DNA from: Metapseudomonas boanensis
GTDB taxonomy: Bacteria > Pseudomonadota > Gammaproteobacteria > Pseudomonadales > Pseudomonadaceae
Reading direction: 5' to 3'
Length of the DNA: 64,000 nt
Assembly (NCBI RefSeq): GCF_018704125.1
Contig: NZ_JAGTIS010000002.1
Location: forward strand, 248,001-312,000
The notes beneath the pieces were generated by a model that did no database searches, had not been told where the DNA came from, and saw only the letters and a list, made by a program, of their open reading frames with translations. Shown piece by piece: positions 47,978 through 62,469 of this stretch. The translations under genes and the position numbers were made by a program. The stretch's first letter is position 1; every line of letters starts with the position of its first letter.

Positions 47978-50242
47978 TCAGGCCTGGACAATCGGCTCCA
48001 CCAGGAGCGCATCGACCCGCTGAAAACCGCGCGGAAGCTTGTTGCCACGCCGTCCACGCTCACCTTTGTAATGTTCGAGATCATCGGCCTTCAGCGAGAG
48101 CGTACGCTTGCCGGCCTGCAGCACCAAGGTTGCACCTGCAGGCAGCACAGCGAGGTCAGTCAGGTATTCCTCGCGGCTGGCTACGCGCTCGCCAGGGATG
48201 CCGATGATCTTGTTGCCCTTGCCCTTGGCCAGTTGCGGCAGGTCACGCACGGGGAACAGCAACAGGCGACCCTCGGTGGTCACAGCGGCCAGCCAGTCAT
48301 CCTCCAGGCTCCGCAGCGGGCGCGGCGCCACGACCTTGGCCCCATTCGGCAAGCTGAGCAGCGCCTTGCCGGCCTTGTTCTTGGCCTGCAGGTCGGCACC
48401 CTTGACCACGAAGCCATAACCGGCATCCGACGCAATCACATAGGTCGCCTCGTCATCCGGCAGCAACACGCACTCGAAACTCGCGCCGGGCGGTGGGGTC
48501 AGCCGACCGGTCAATGGCTCGCCCTGGCCCCGTGCAGAAGGCAGCGAATGGGCCGCCAGGGAATAGCTGCGGCCGGTTGAGTCGATGAACACCGCGTACT
48601 GGTTGGAGCGCCCCGGCGCGGCCGCCCTGAAGCCATCGCCAGCCTTGTAGGAGAGACCGGTGGCATCTATGTCGTGACCCTTGGCGCAGCGCACCCACCC
48701 CTTCTCGGAGAGGACCACGGTCACCGGCTCGGTCGGCATCAGCTCGGTTTCCGACAGCGCCTTGGCCTCGGCCCGCGCGACGATCGGCGAGCGGCGAGCG
48801 TCGCCGTAGGTTTCCGCGTCCTTGATCAGCTCCTCGCGCACCAGCTTCTTCAGTTTTGCTTCGCTGCCGAGCAGCGTCTGCAGCTTTTTCTGTTCCTTGA
48901 GCAATTCGTCCTGCTCGCCGCGGATCTTCATTTCCTCCAGCCGTGCCAGCTGGCGCAGGCGAGTATCGAGGATATAGTCGGCCTGGACCTCGCTGAGCTG
49001 GAAACGCTCCATCAGCACCGACTTGGGCTGATCCTCGGTCCGGATGATGCGGATGACTTCATCCAGGTTGAGGAAAGCGACCAGCAAACCGTCCAACAGG
49101 TGCAAGCGCCGCTCCACCTTGTCCAGGCGGAACTGCAGGCGCCGACGTACCGTGCCGATGCGATAGGTCAGCCACTCCTTGAGCAGGGTCCGCAGGTCCT
49201 TCACCTGGGGCTTGCCGTCGAGGCCGATGACGTTGGTGTTGACCCGGTAACTCGACTCCAGGTCGGTGGTGGCGAACAGGTGCTGCATCAGCTCATCGGC
49301 ATCGATTCGATTGGAACGCGGGATGATGACGATGCGCGTCGGGTTCTCGTGGTCAGACTCATCGCGCAGGTCAGCGACCATCGGCAGCTTCTTGGCCTGC
49401 ATCTGCCCGGCAATCTGCTCCAGCACCTTGGCCCCGGATACCTGATGCGGCAGCGCGGTAACCACGATGTCACCATCCTCGACGCGGTAGACGGCGCGCA
49501 TACGCACGGAGCCGCGGCCGGTCTCGTAGATCTTCAGCAACTCGGCGCGCGGCGTGATGACTTCCGCCTCGGTGGGGAAGTCAGGGCCGAGGATGTGCTC
49601 GCAGAGCTGCTCGACAGTCGCATCCGGCTCGTCCAGCAGTCGCACGCAAGCCGCCGCGACCTCGCGCAGGTTGTGCGGCGGTACGTCGGTGGCCATTCCC
49701 ACGGCGATGCCGGTGGTGCCATTGAGCAGCAGGTTGGGCAGGCGCGCCGGCAGGGTCGCTGGCTCGTTCAGAGTGCCGTCGAAGTTGGGCACCCAGTCCA
49801 CCGTGCCCTGGCCGAGTTCCGACAGCAGGACCTCGGCATAGCGCGACAGGCGGGCCTCGGTGTAACGCATGGCGGCGAAGGATTTGGGATCGTCAGGTGC
49901 ACCCCAGTTGCCCTGCCCGTCCACCAGCGTGTAGCGGTAACTGAAGGGCTGGGCCATCAGCACCATGGCTTCGTAGCAGGCGGAGTCGCCGTGGGGGTGG
50001 AACTTGCCGAGCACGTCGCCGACGGTACGCGCCGACTTCTTGTGCTTGGAGTCCGCATCCAGGCCCAGTTCGCTCATGGCATAGATGATGCGCCGCTGCA
50101 CGGGCTTCAGGCCGTCGCCGATGTGCGGGAGGGCGCGGTCCATGATCACGTACATGGAGTAGTTCAGGTAGGCCTGTTCGGTGAAGTCGGCCAGGGAGCG
50201 ACGCTCCACGCCTTCCAGGCTCAGATCGAGGGATTCGCTCAT
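47978..50242 (-). CDS. parC: DNA topoisomerase IV subunit A
   Basis: ParC is the DNA-cleaving subunit of topoisomerase IV, which unlinks daughter chromosomes. The 754-residue protein has the breakage-reunion domain (catalytic Tyr in [10 protein letters not shown]) and a C-terminal beta-pinwheel. The quinolone-resistance region keeps wild-type Ser87 and Glu91 ([10 protein letters not shown]). It belongs to a run of same-strand genes: parE, esterase-like, aspartic protease, parC. Confidence 0.96.
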   Translation of the reverse strand: MSESLDLSLEGVERRSLADFTEQAYLNYSMYVIMDRALPHIGDGLKPVQRRIIYAMSELGLDADSKHKKSARTVGDVLGKFHPHGDSACYEAMVLMAQPFSYRYTLVDGQGNWGAPDDPKSFAAMRYTEARLSRYAEVLLSELGQGTVDWVPNFDGTLNEPATLPARLPNLLLNGTTGIAVGMATDVPPHNLREVAAACVRLLDEPDATVEQLCEHILGPDFPTEAEVITPRAELLKIYETGRGSVRMRAVYRVEDGDIVVTALPHQVSGAKVLEQIAGQMQAKKLPMVADLRDESDHENPTRIVIIPRSNRIDADELMQHLFATTDLESSYRVNTNVIGLDGKPQVKDLRTLLKEWLTYRIGTVRRRLQFRLDKVERRLHLLDGLLVAFLNLDEVIRIIRTEDQPKSVLMERFQLSEVQADYILDTRLRQLARLEEMKIRGEQDELLKEQKKLQTLLGSEAKLKKLVREELIKDAETYGDARRSPIVARAEAKALSETELMPTEPVTVVLSEKGWVRCAKGHDIDATGLSYKAGDGFRAAAPGRSNQYAVFIDSTGRSYSLAAHSLPSARGQGEPLTGRLTPPPGASFECVLLPDDEATYVIASDAGYGFVVKGADLQAKNKAGKALLSLPNGAKVVAPRPLRSLEDDWLAAVTTEGRLLLFPVRDLPQLAKGKGNKIIGIPGERVASREEYLTDLAVLPAGATLVLQAGKRTLSLKADDLEHYKGERGRRGNKLPRGFQRVDALLVEPIVQA

Positions 50243-50249
50243 GCGTGCC

Positions 50250-50770
50250 TCACGGGGAAGTGACTTGGCGCAGCACCAGGGTGCCGTCGCGCTGGGTGAA
50301 TTCGAGTTGTTTGAGAGCGCTCATGCCGAGCAGCACCTCGTTGCCATCCAGTCCCGGGACGATGATCGCCGGTACCTGGGTCAGGCGGATGTCACCCAGG
50401 CGCAGCTCGCGCAGCCGGGTGCGGTGGCCGGTCACCCGGCCGTTGGCAGTGCTCACCGTGATCGGCGCACCTGGCTCAAGGCCGAGGCGCTCGGCCAGGG
50501 CAGTGGGTACCGCCACCTGGGTGGCGCCCGTGTCGAGCAGGAAGGTGACGCTGGCGCCGTCGATGCGCCCGTCCAGCAGGTAATGCCCTTGGCGGCTGCT
50601 GGCCAGGCGCACTTCGATGTAGCCATCGCCATGCACCGACTGTGGCGCCCGGTTCGGGTTGCGCTGCTCCGCTTCCCAGATGCCAAAGAAGTGCGCGGTG
50701 AGGAACAGGCCGATACCCCAGGCGAGCACCAGCATGACCCTTCCTGCGCGCCTGCCCGGCGTCTGTGTCG

Positions 50771-50774
<4 letters not shown>
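50250..50774 (-). CDS. Retropepsin-like clan AA aspartic protease, membrane anchored
   Basis: From ATG 50774 ([10 protein letters not shown]) this 174-residue protein has one N-terminal membrane helix (about 12-31) and a retropepsin fold with the catalytic motif [12 protein letters not shown]. This is the bacterial TIGR02281-like single-domain aspartic protease that acts as a dimer. Its ATG overlaps the stop of the upstream esterase-like gene (ATGA), and parC follows after seven bases. The substrate is unknown. The frame is open to 50894, but this would lie inside the upstream gene. Confidence 0.84.
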
Positions 50775-54272
<3,498 letters not shown>

Positions 54273-54331
54273 GCGGGTTCCTGGCAGGTCGGGGAAAGAA
54301 TGCTACTTCTTGCCGTGCCGCAGGCCGCAGG

Positions 54332-55147
54332 TCAATAACCCTTGACGCTGTAGTCCACCTCGAAGGCGATCCCGGTGACCCGGGACACCCCGGTTTCCAG
54401 GCTGCCATCGGCATTCAGGCGCAGCCAGCGGTAGCCCGGCGCCTCGGTACTGACTCGGAAATCCTCGCTACCAGGCGCAAACTGCACGCAAGTCGACGGC
54501 GAAGCCAGGAGGCGCATGCCTTGGAACTGCTCATCGAACTCCTGGTGTACATGCCCCCAGAGCAGCGCGCGAACCTGCGGATAGCGTTCCAGGACGTTGA
54601 ACAGCCGCTCGGCGTTGCGCACCCCGATCGGGTCCATCCAGGCGCAGCCAATGGGCACCGGGTGGTGATGGAAGGTAACGAGCACATGACGTTCCCCGGC
54701 GCTGGCCAGGGCCTGTTCGAGGAGTTCTAGCTGTTCGGCGGGGAAATGCCCTGGCACCGCGCCGGCGATGGTCGAATCGAGCAGGACGACACGCCAATGG
54801 GAAAAGTCCGTCACGCTGTCGAGCTGATCGCTACCGGCACACACATCACGCATCACAGGCACTTCGTCGTGATTGCCAGGCAGCCAGCGCGAAGGGGCGG
54901 GAATAGCCTCGATCAGCTCGCCAAAGCGCCGGTAAGACTCGACCGAGCCGTCCTGGGAGAGATCGCCCGTGGCCAGCACCAGATCGATTCGAGGTTGCTC
55001 TTCGAGAACCCGTGCGACAACCCGCTGCAAACTGTCCCGGGTATCCATGCCCAGCAACCGGCCGTCCGTTTCGGCGAACAGATGGCTGTCGGAAAGCTGC
55101 ACCAGCAGGACCGACTCGTCAGTAACGGGAGGGAGTGGGCTCGGCAA
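54332..55147 (-). CDS. cpdA: 3',5'-cyclic-AMP phosphodiesterase CpdA
   Basis: CpdA hydrolyses cAMP and so tunes Vfr-dependent virulence and motility genes in Pseudomonas. From TTG 55147 (271 residues) it carries all calcineurin-type metal motifs: LSDSHL, GDLSQDG, GNHDE, FHHHP and GHVH. AAGGAG lies exactly six bases before this TTG, so the longer open frame to 55228 is not used. Confidence 0.93.
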   Translation of the reverse strand: MPSPLPPVTDESVLLVQLSDSHLFAETDGRLLGMDTRDSLQRVVARVLEEQPRIDLVLATGDLSQDGSVESYRRFGELIEAIPAPSRWLPGNHDEVPVMRDVCAGSDQLDSVTDFSHWRVVLLDSTIAGAVPGHFPAEQLELLEQALASAGERHVLVTFHHHPVPIGCAWMDPIGVRNAERLFNVLERYPQVRALLWGHVHQEFDEQFQGMRLLASPSTCVQFAPGSEDFRVSTEAPGYRWLRLNADGSLETGVSRVTGIAFEVDYSVKGY

Positions 55148-55250
55148 GACCTTCTCCTTGCACGGAATGATTCCGATTATGGTAGTTCCAGCCAGCCAGG
55201 GTAAACCCGCGAAGCGGGACTGGATCACAGTTGAGTGAATCGTAGTGGCA

Positions 55251-55700
55251 TTAAAGCACTACAGGTTCCAACTCGTGACCACAAGCCAGGCAATGACTGA
55301 GCCACTCACCGAGGAACAGGTTGAGCTGGCTCTTCTCGTCAGGCTGGTGCATGTCGGCATTGGGATAGGGATACACGCTGCGGAAACGCCGTGCATTCTC
55401 GGCACCGACCACTTCTGCCATGCGCGCGTCATGGTAGACGCGCACCTCCAGTTGCGGCGAAGGCAACCACGGCAGGCTGTGCTCTTGGCGAACGTGCAGG
55501 GTCGTGGTGTAGGGGCAAGCCTCCACGACATCCAGCGCAAGGACGCCGAGCAAGCGCTCGCCCTGGCTGACAGCGACCCGCCGGGACCCGTGAACCTCGC
55601 GCATTTCGGGCAACAGACGCATCAGGCGCGCGTAGTTCGCCTCGCAGGCTGCCTGCAGCCCGATGAGGTCGACCCGGTAGCGATCGCGCAACAGATTCAC
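55251..55700 (-). CDS. DUF1249 family protein (YqiB-like)
   Basis: A 149-residue soluble protein matching the DUF1249/YqiB family, whose genes lie between nudF and cpdA in E. coli too. Conserved stretches include NYARLMRLLP, PYTTTLHVRQ and the C-terminal NLFLGEWLSHCL. I start at GTG 55700, which overlaps the aspP stop in a GTGA. Its function is unknown; placement suggests some link to nucleotide metabolism, which is inference only. Confidence 0.84.
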   Translation of the reverse strand: MNLLRDRYRVDLIGLQAACEANYARLMRLLPEMREVHGSRRVAVSQGERLLGVLALDVVEACPYTTTLHVRQEHSLPWLPSPQLEVRVYHDARMAEVVGAENARRFRSVYPYPNADMHQPDEKSQLNLFLGEWLSHCLACGHELEPVVL

Positions 55701-56314
55701 GTCCACAACCCCCTGACTTCGGTACGGTTCAATGCCAGCCACTGCAGGGCAATCATGCTCGCGGCATTGTCCAGTCGCCCTTCACGCATGAGGGCAAGAG
55801 CATCCGCCAGCGAAACCACGTGCACGCGGATATCCTCGCCCTCTTCCGCCAGGCCGTGAACACCTCCGGCCCCGCGACTGTCGCAACGGCCAATGAACAG
55901 GTGCACACGTTCGTTCGATCCCCCTGGAGAAGGATAGTAGGTGGTGATTGGCCACAGCGACGTCAATTCCAGATTGGCTTCTTCGATGGCTTCCCGACGA
56001 GCGACCTCTTCCGGCACCTCGTCCTTGTCGATCAGACCCGCCACCAACTCCAGCAACCAGGGGCTCTCGCTCTTGCCAAGGGCACCCACGCGGAATTGCT
56101 CGATCAACACCACGGCATCTTGCTGCGGATCATAGGGCAGAACACAAACCGCATCATGACGAACGAAGAGTTCCCGATGAATAACCGGCCCCATCGCTCC
56201 GGAGAACAAGCGATGGCGCAGGCTCAGGCGATCCAGACGGTAGAAACCCTGGAAACAATTCTCGCGCTCGATGAGTTCGACGGCGTCGGGGCCTGGTTTG
56301 AAAGTCTCGGTCAT
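55697..56314 (-). CDS. aspP: ADP-sugar / ADP-ribose pyrophosphatase (Nudix)
   Basis: This Nudix hydrolase cleaves ADP-ribose and other ADP-sugars. From ATG 56314 (MTETFKPGPD) it has 205 residues, the family length. The Nudix box GLIDKDEVPEE...REAIEEANL is present, but the usual Gly near its end is Asn. The catalytic glutamates are intact. It is first in the aspP-DUF1249-cpdA-yqiA-parE run. The frame is open 13 codons further upstream. The name nudF is equally used for this family. Confidence 0.9.
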   Translation of the reverse strand: MTETFKPGPDAVELIERENCFQGFYRLDRLSLRHRLFSGAMGPVIHRELFVRHDAVCVLPYDPQQDAVVLIEQFRVGALGKSESPWLLELVAGLIDKDEVPEEVARREAIEEANLELTSLWPITTYYPSPGGSNERVHLFIGRCDSRGAGGVHGLAEEGEDIRVHVVSLADALALMREGRLDNAASMIALQWLALNRTEVRGLWT

Positions 56315-56508
56315 GCGCTGCTCGCTTGGATCGAAGGTCGGTGTTTCGCGCATCCTAACTCGGCTCGGAGCCCGACGCAGCCTCTTTGCAGATCGTCATT
56401 CGGCTGGGAAGATGTATGGCTATCACAAGCCTGCGCGCACCGAACTCCGAGCGGCCAGGACAGTCGAACCCAGCGATTTCTGCAATCCGAAACCTGAAGA
56501 TCAAACCC

Positions 56509-57252
56509 ATGCCCATTGCCAGACTCCTCGCCGTCGCCAGCCTTGGCTTCCTGCTCAGCGCCTGCCAGTCCCTGCTGCCGGGCGGCACCGACAAGCTGGA
56601 AGCTCAGCGCCAAGCCTGGGAGCATCTCAAGCCCGGCTGCCAGGGGCAGGACTGCCCCTTGGTGAACATCGACACGCTGAACTTCGCCGACGAACCGCAG
56701 CTCGATGCCCTGGTCGAACGACGCCTGCTGCAGATGACCCAGGACTCGCCCGACGCGCCGCTGCCGGCCTCGCTGCAATCCTATGAGCAGGACTTCCTGG
56801 CCAGTGCCGAGCCGGGCTGGAGCAGCTACCTGCAAGCCAAGATCCGCGAACAGCACGACAACCTGGTCCTGATCGAGCTGTCCAGCTACCTGTACACCGG
56901 CGGCGCTCACGGCATGCCCGGACGCGGCTTCATCAACTACGACCGCAAATTGGCCAAACCGCTGAACCTCAAGGACATGCTGCTGCCTGGGCAGGAAGCG
57001 GCCTTCTGGAAGCTGGCCGAACAGGCACACAAACGCTGGCTCGCCGCCAACAAGCTGGACCAGGACCCGGATTACGCCAAGACCTGGCCGTTCGAGCGCA
57101 CCACCAATATTGGCCTGGGCTACGGCGCGATGCTGCTCAAGTATGACGTCTACAGTATCGCGCCCTACTCCGGCGGCCACCCGGAGCTGCATATTCCCTA
57201 TCCGCAGCTCAACGGAATATTGAAGCCGCAGTATTTCCCCGGGCGCGGCTGA
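56509..57252 (+). CDS. RsiV-like (DUF3298/DUF4163) lipoprotein
   Basis: From ATG 56509 (MPIARLLAVASLG) this 247-residue protein has a lipobox LLSAC (Cys near 19) and the DUF4163-DUF3298 arrangement of RsiV/PdaC-type proteins. The signature TGGAHG lies near residue 130, and the C-terminal part has YSIAPYSGGHPELHIPY. In Gram-positives such domains bind lysozyme or act on glycans; the role in Pseudomonas is unknown. Its last 44 bases overlap tail-to-tail with cytX. The open frame continues upstream to 56386, which I reject because it lacks a ribosome binding site and precedes the signal peptide. Confidence 0.82.
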   Translation: MPIARLLAVASLGFLLSACQSLLPGGTDKLEAQRQAWEHLKPGCQGQDCPLVNIDTLNFADEPQLDALVERRLLQMTQDSPDAPLPASLQSYEQDFLASAEPGWSSYLQAKIREQHDNLVLIELSSYLYTGGAHGMPGRGFINYDRKLAKPLNLKDMLLPGQEAAFWKLAEQAHKRWLAANKLDQDPDYAKTWPFERTTNIGLGYGAMLLKYDVYSIAPYSGGHPELHIPYPQLNGILKPQYFPGRG

Positions 57253-58507
57253 AGCGCCCGAAGAGGTATTGCAGGCCTCCCGCCAGCACCAGCGCCGGCA
57301 GGGTCGCGCCCAGCTCCGGCCAGAGGTTGGCCAGCAGGTGGTAGACGGTCACGCCGCAGGCCCAGGCCAGCAGCGTGTCCCAGCGCAGCCCGGTACGCGG
57401 TGCCAGGTCCGCACGGCGGCGACGCAGGACGAAATGATCCACCAGCACCACGCCGAACAGCGGGGCGAACACCGAGCCGATCAAGAGCAGGAAGTTCTGG
57501 TACTCGGCCAAGGGCGCCAGCAAGGCAACCAGTGTGCAGATCGCCCCGATGACGAGCGCAAGTTGCTCCACCTTGAACGGCAACAGGATGCCACTGGAAA
57601 CCGCAGCCGAGTGGATGTCGGCGAACGCCTTCTCCGACTCGTCGAGCAAGATCAGCAGCAGCGGAATGCCCATTCCGGCACCGGCCAGTGCCAACAACAG
57701 CGCATTGACGTCGCCACCCTCGGCAAATGCCAGGGTGTAAGCCACGCCCAGCCCCATCAGCCACAGGCACCCAAGGAAGAAACCCAGGGCCGAGCCGAAG
57801 AAAACCCCTCCGCCGCGCCTGCCGAAACGCGAATAGTCGGCGATCAGCGGCAACCAGGACAGCGGCATGGCGATCGCAATGTCGAAACCCAGGGCGAAAG
57901 ACATCGAGCCGTCGCCGGCGCGCGCCATCAGCGCGGACAGGTCGGCACGACGCAGCAGATCCCAGGTCAGCCAGAGGCAGGCGCCCACGAGCAGCCAGAT
58001 TCCCCAGCGACGCAGGATGCGACGCACGAATGCCAGCGGCCCAGCGACCGCCAGCAGGGTGGCGAGCACGCCGAACAGCAGGGTCCAGAGGGTCGGCGAC
58101 ACCCACAGGCTGCCCTCCCCCAGGCCGCGTGTGGCCAGCAGGCTGGCGGCATCCCGCATGACGATGATCTCGAACGCGCCCCAGCCCAGCAGCTGCAGCA
58201 GATTGAGCAGCGCCGGCACGGTCGCGCCCATCGACCCCAGGCTCAGCTTCAGCGAGGCCATCGAGGCCAGACCGGTATCGCTACCGATCACCGCAACCGC
58301 GCCGAGCAGCAGCACGCCGACGCCCGTGCCGCAGAGGATAGCCAACAGCGCATCGCTCATCCCCAGACCGGGCGCGAGTAGAGCGCCGACCTGCAACACC
58401 ATCAGGCCGAGACCGAGGGAAAACCAGAGGGAGAACAGGTCGCGCATTCCAAGTACACGCTGGTCGAAAGCGACCGGAACGGTTGGCGAGTAGTTAGGGG
58501 TATTCAC
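57209..58507 (-). CDS. cytX: Putative hydroxymethylpyrimidine transporter CytX
   Basis: A 432-residue nucleobase:cation symporter-1 family permease with about twelve membrane helices. It begins NTPNYSPTVPVAFDQRVLGMRDLFSLWFSLG, interrupted here only to note that GTG 58507 is the chosen start. CytX proteins are encoded in thiamine regulons and are thought to import the thiamine precursor HMP; here it follows thiC, which makes HMP-P and is controlled by a TPP riboswitch. A terminator between them would limit read-through into cytX. The C-terminus overlaps the convergent lipoprotein gene. Confidence 0.85.
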   Translation of the reverse strand: MNTPNYSPTVPVAFDQRVLGMRDLFSLWFSLGLGLMVLQVGALLAPGLGMSDALLAILCGTGVGVLLLGAVAVIGSDTGLASMASLKLSLGSMGATVPALLNLLQLLGWGAFEIIVMRDAASLLATRGLGEGSLWVSPTLWTLLFGVLATLLAVAGPLAFVRRILRRWGIWLLVGACLWLTWDLLRRADLSALMARAGDGSMSFALGFDIAIAMPLSWLPLIADYSRFGRRGGGVFFGSALGFFLGCLWLMGLGVAYTLAFAEGGDVNALLLALAGAGMGIPLLLILLDESEKAFADIHSAAVSSGILLPFKVEQLALVIGAICTLVALLAPLAEYQNFLLLIGSVFAPLFGVVLVDHFVLRRRRADLAPRTGLRWDTLLAWACGVTVYHLLANLWPELGATLPALVLAGGLQYLFGRFSRARGNTAASIFR

Positions 58508-58537
58508 GATGGCGGACGCCCTCGAAAGGAAGAAAGG

Positions 58538-58575
58538 AAAAAGCCGAAAGCCGGGTTCGATGCCCGGCTTTCGGC
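58538..58575 (-). terminator. Rho-independent terminator of thiC
   Basis: A 13-bp stem (GCCGAAAGCCGGG at 58543-58555 with CCCGGCTTTCGGC at 58563-58575), 7-base loop, followed on the minus strand by five T. It stands between thiC and cytX. Confidence 0.9.
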
Positions 58576-58591
58576 CTTGCTGCACAGGCTA

Positions 58592-60654
<2,063 letters not shown>

Positions 60655-60662
60655 ACCCGGCC

Positions 60663-60692
60663 AGTCTAATCAAGCTCGAACAAGAAAACCAA
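60663..60692 (-). promoter_or_regulatory. Candidate sigma-70 promoter of thiC
   Basis: On the minus strand TTGGTT (60692-60687) and TAGACT (60668-60663) have an 18-base spacer. Transcription would begin just before the riboswitch. Confidence 0.5.
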
Positions 60693-60876
60693 CCCGATGG
60701 TCAGAATAAAATGACCGGACCGTCGGGAAATGACGCCAGCCACCTCGCACTCTTCCTTTGTTGCATCCAGGCAACATAGCTTGTTGCTAACTACACTGAC
60801 ACCGCCTGGGAGGCCGCTTGACCGGCCCCGATGGCCCCCGTAGCCTTGCCCGACACCACTGAATCCAGGATTGATC
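60693..60876. other. thiC-tolC divergent intergenic region
   Basis: About 185 bases between the thiC promoter and the tolC start. It contains three alternating copies of a six-base motif: TGTTGC (60759-60764), GCAACA (60771-60776) and TGTTGC (60782-60787). TACACT at 60797-60802 is a possible -10 for tolC but has no clear -35. Confidence 0.4.
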
Positions 60877-62325
60877 ATGCTGCGCAGACTCTCTCTGGCT
60901 ATCGCCGTGGCCTCCGCATTCGCCGGAAGTGCCTGGGCCGAAGATGCCCCCCTGTCAGCCCGGACGGACCTCGTGACCGTCTACAAGGATGCCGTCGACA
61001 ACAACGCCGACCTGGCCGCTGCCCGCGCCAACTACGAAGCCCAGCGCGAGGCGGTGCCCCAGGCCCGCTCCGGCCTGCTGCCACAAATCAATGGCGGCGC
61101 CACAGCCAACAGTACCCGTACCGAACTGGATGAGCCGTCCAACACCAGCTCGCGCAGTGGCATCGCCTACCAGGCTACCCTGAGCCAACCTATATTCCGG
61201 GCTGATCGCTGGTTCCAGCTGAAAGCCGCGCAAGCTGGCACCGAGCAGGCAGCCCTGGAGTTCTCGGCGACCCAGCAGAATCTGATCCTGCAGACCGCCG
61301 AGAGTTATTTCTCGGTGCTCCGCGCCCAGGACAACCTGGCCGCCACCAAGGCCGAAGAAGCTGCGTTCAAGCGCCAACTCGACCAAGCCAATGAGCGTTT
61401 CGATGTCGGCCTCTCGGACAAGACCGACGTTCTCGAAGCCCAGGCCGGCTACGACACCGCGCGTGCCAACCGGATCATCGCCGAGCGCGACGTGGATGAC
61501 GCCTTCCAGGCCCTGGTCACCCTGACCAACCGCGAATACAACTCGCTCGAAGGCATCCTGCATACCTTGCCGATCGTCGAGCCCGCGCCGAATGACGCCA
61601 AGGCCTGGGTCGACACCGCCGCCCAGCAGAACCTCAACCTGCAAGCCAGTAACTTTGCGGTCGACGCTGCCGAAGAGACGCTGCGCCAGCGCAAGGCCGG
61701 CCATGCCCCGACCCTGGACGCGGTGGCCAGCTACCAGAAGGGCGACAACGACAGCCTCGGGTTCAGTAACAGCAACTTCAATGGCGGAACAGGCACCACC
61801 TTCGGCAGCGACGTTGAGCAACGCAGCATCGGCCTCGAACTGAATATCCCGATCTACAGCGGTGGCCTGACCAGCTCCCAGGTGCGCGAGTCTTACCAGC
61901 GCTTGAGCCAGACCGAACAGCTGCGCGAAAGCCTGCGCCGCCAGGTGGTGCAGAACACTCGCAACTTCCACCGCGCGGTGAACACCGACGTCGAGCAGGT
62001 GAAGGCGCGCAAGCAGTCGATCATCTCCAACCAGAGCGCCCTGGAAGCCACCGAGATCGGCTATCAGGTTGGCACTCGCAACATCGTCGACGTGCTCGAC
62101 GCCCAGCGACAGCTCTACAGTTCGGTGCGTGACTACAACAACGCACGCTACGACTACGTCCTCGACAACCTGCGCCTGAAGCAGGCCGCCGGCACCCTCA
62201 GCCCGGCCGACCTGGAGGCCCTGGCCGCTTTCCTCAAGCCTGACTACGACCCGGACAAGGACTTCCTCCCGCCGGACCTGGCCAAGGCCGCCGAAGCCAG
62301 CCTGAAGAACCAGACGGAATACTGA
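60877..62325 (+). CDS. tolC: TolC family outer-membrane channel (OpmH-like)
   Basis: A 482-residue outer-membrane protein with a signal peptide ending SAWA-ED (near residue 21) and two OEP repeats forming the alpha/beta barrel. Typical segments include GLLPQINGGA, QNLILQTAESYFSVL, the second-repeat LNIPIYSGGLTSSQV and GTRNIVDVLDAQRQLYS. It serves type I secretion and efflux pumps. Position next to thiC matches PA4974 (OpmH). ATG 60877 has AGGA six bases upstream; TTG 60871 is discounted. Confidence 0.93.
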   Translation: MLRRLSLAIAVASAFAGSAWAEDAPLSARTDLVTVYKDAVDNNADLAAARANYEAQREAVPQARSGLLPQINGGATANSTRTELDEPSNTSSRSGIAYQATLSQPIFRADRWFQLKAAQAGTEQAALEFSATQQNLILQTAESYFSVLRAQDNLAATKAEEAAFKRQLDQANERFDVGLSDKTDVLEAQAGYDTARANRIIAERDVDDAFQALVTLTNREYNSLEGILHTLPIVEPAPNDAKAWVDTAAQQNLNLQASNFAVDAAEETLRQRKAGHAPTLDAVASYQKGDNDSLGFSNSNFNGGTGTTFGSDVEQRSIGLELNIPIYSGGLTSSQVRESYQRLSQTEQLRESLRRQVVQNTRNFHRAVNTDVEQVKARKQSIISNQSALEATEIGYQVGTRNIVDVLDAQRQLYSSVRDYNNARYDYVLDNLRLKQAAGTLSPADLEALAAFLKPDYDPDKDFLPPDLAKAAEASLKNQTEY

Positions 62326-62333
62326 GGAATAAA

Positions 62334-62362
62334 GAAACGCCCCGCATTGCGGGGCGTTTCTA
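62334..62362 (+). terminator. Rho-independent terminator of tolC (probably bidirectional)
   Basis: GAAACGCCCCGC (62334-62345) pairs with GCGGGGCGTTTC (62349-62360), loop ATT. The plus-strand T-run (GTTTCTATT) is modest. It could also serve the convergent binding-protein gene. Confidence 0.8.
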
Positions 62363-62469
62363 TTCCAGGTGTCGAGCGGTCGGTGTGAGGCAGTGGGGGC
62401 CTTTCCTGTTGGGCTTCGTGAGCCCAACGGAGCGCTACCTCCGGAGACCAACCAACCCTCGTGCTGCCC

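Noticed and set aside
60955-62451. 498-codon minus-strand open frame opposite tolC
   Set aside because: Antisense to the conserved TolC repeats; starts in a terminator region without a ribosome binding site.
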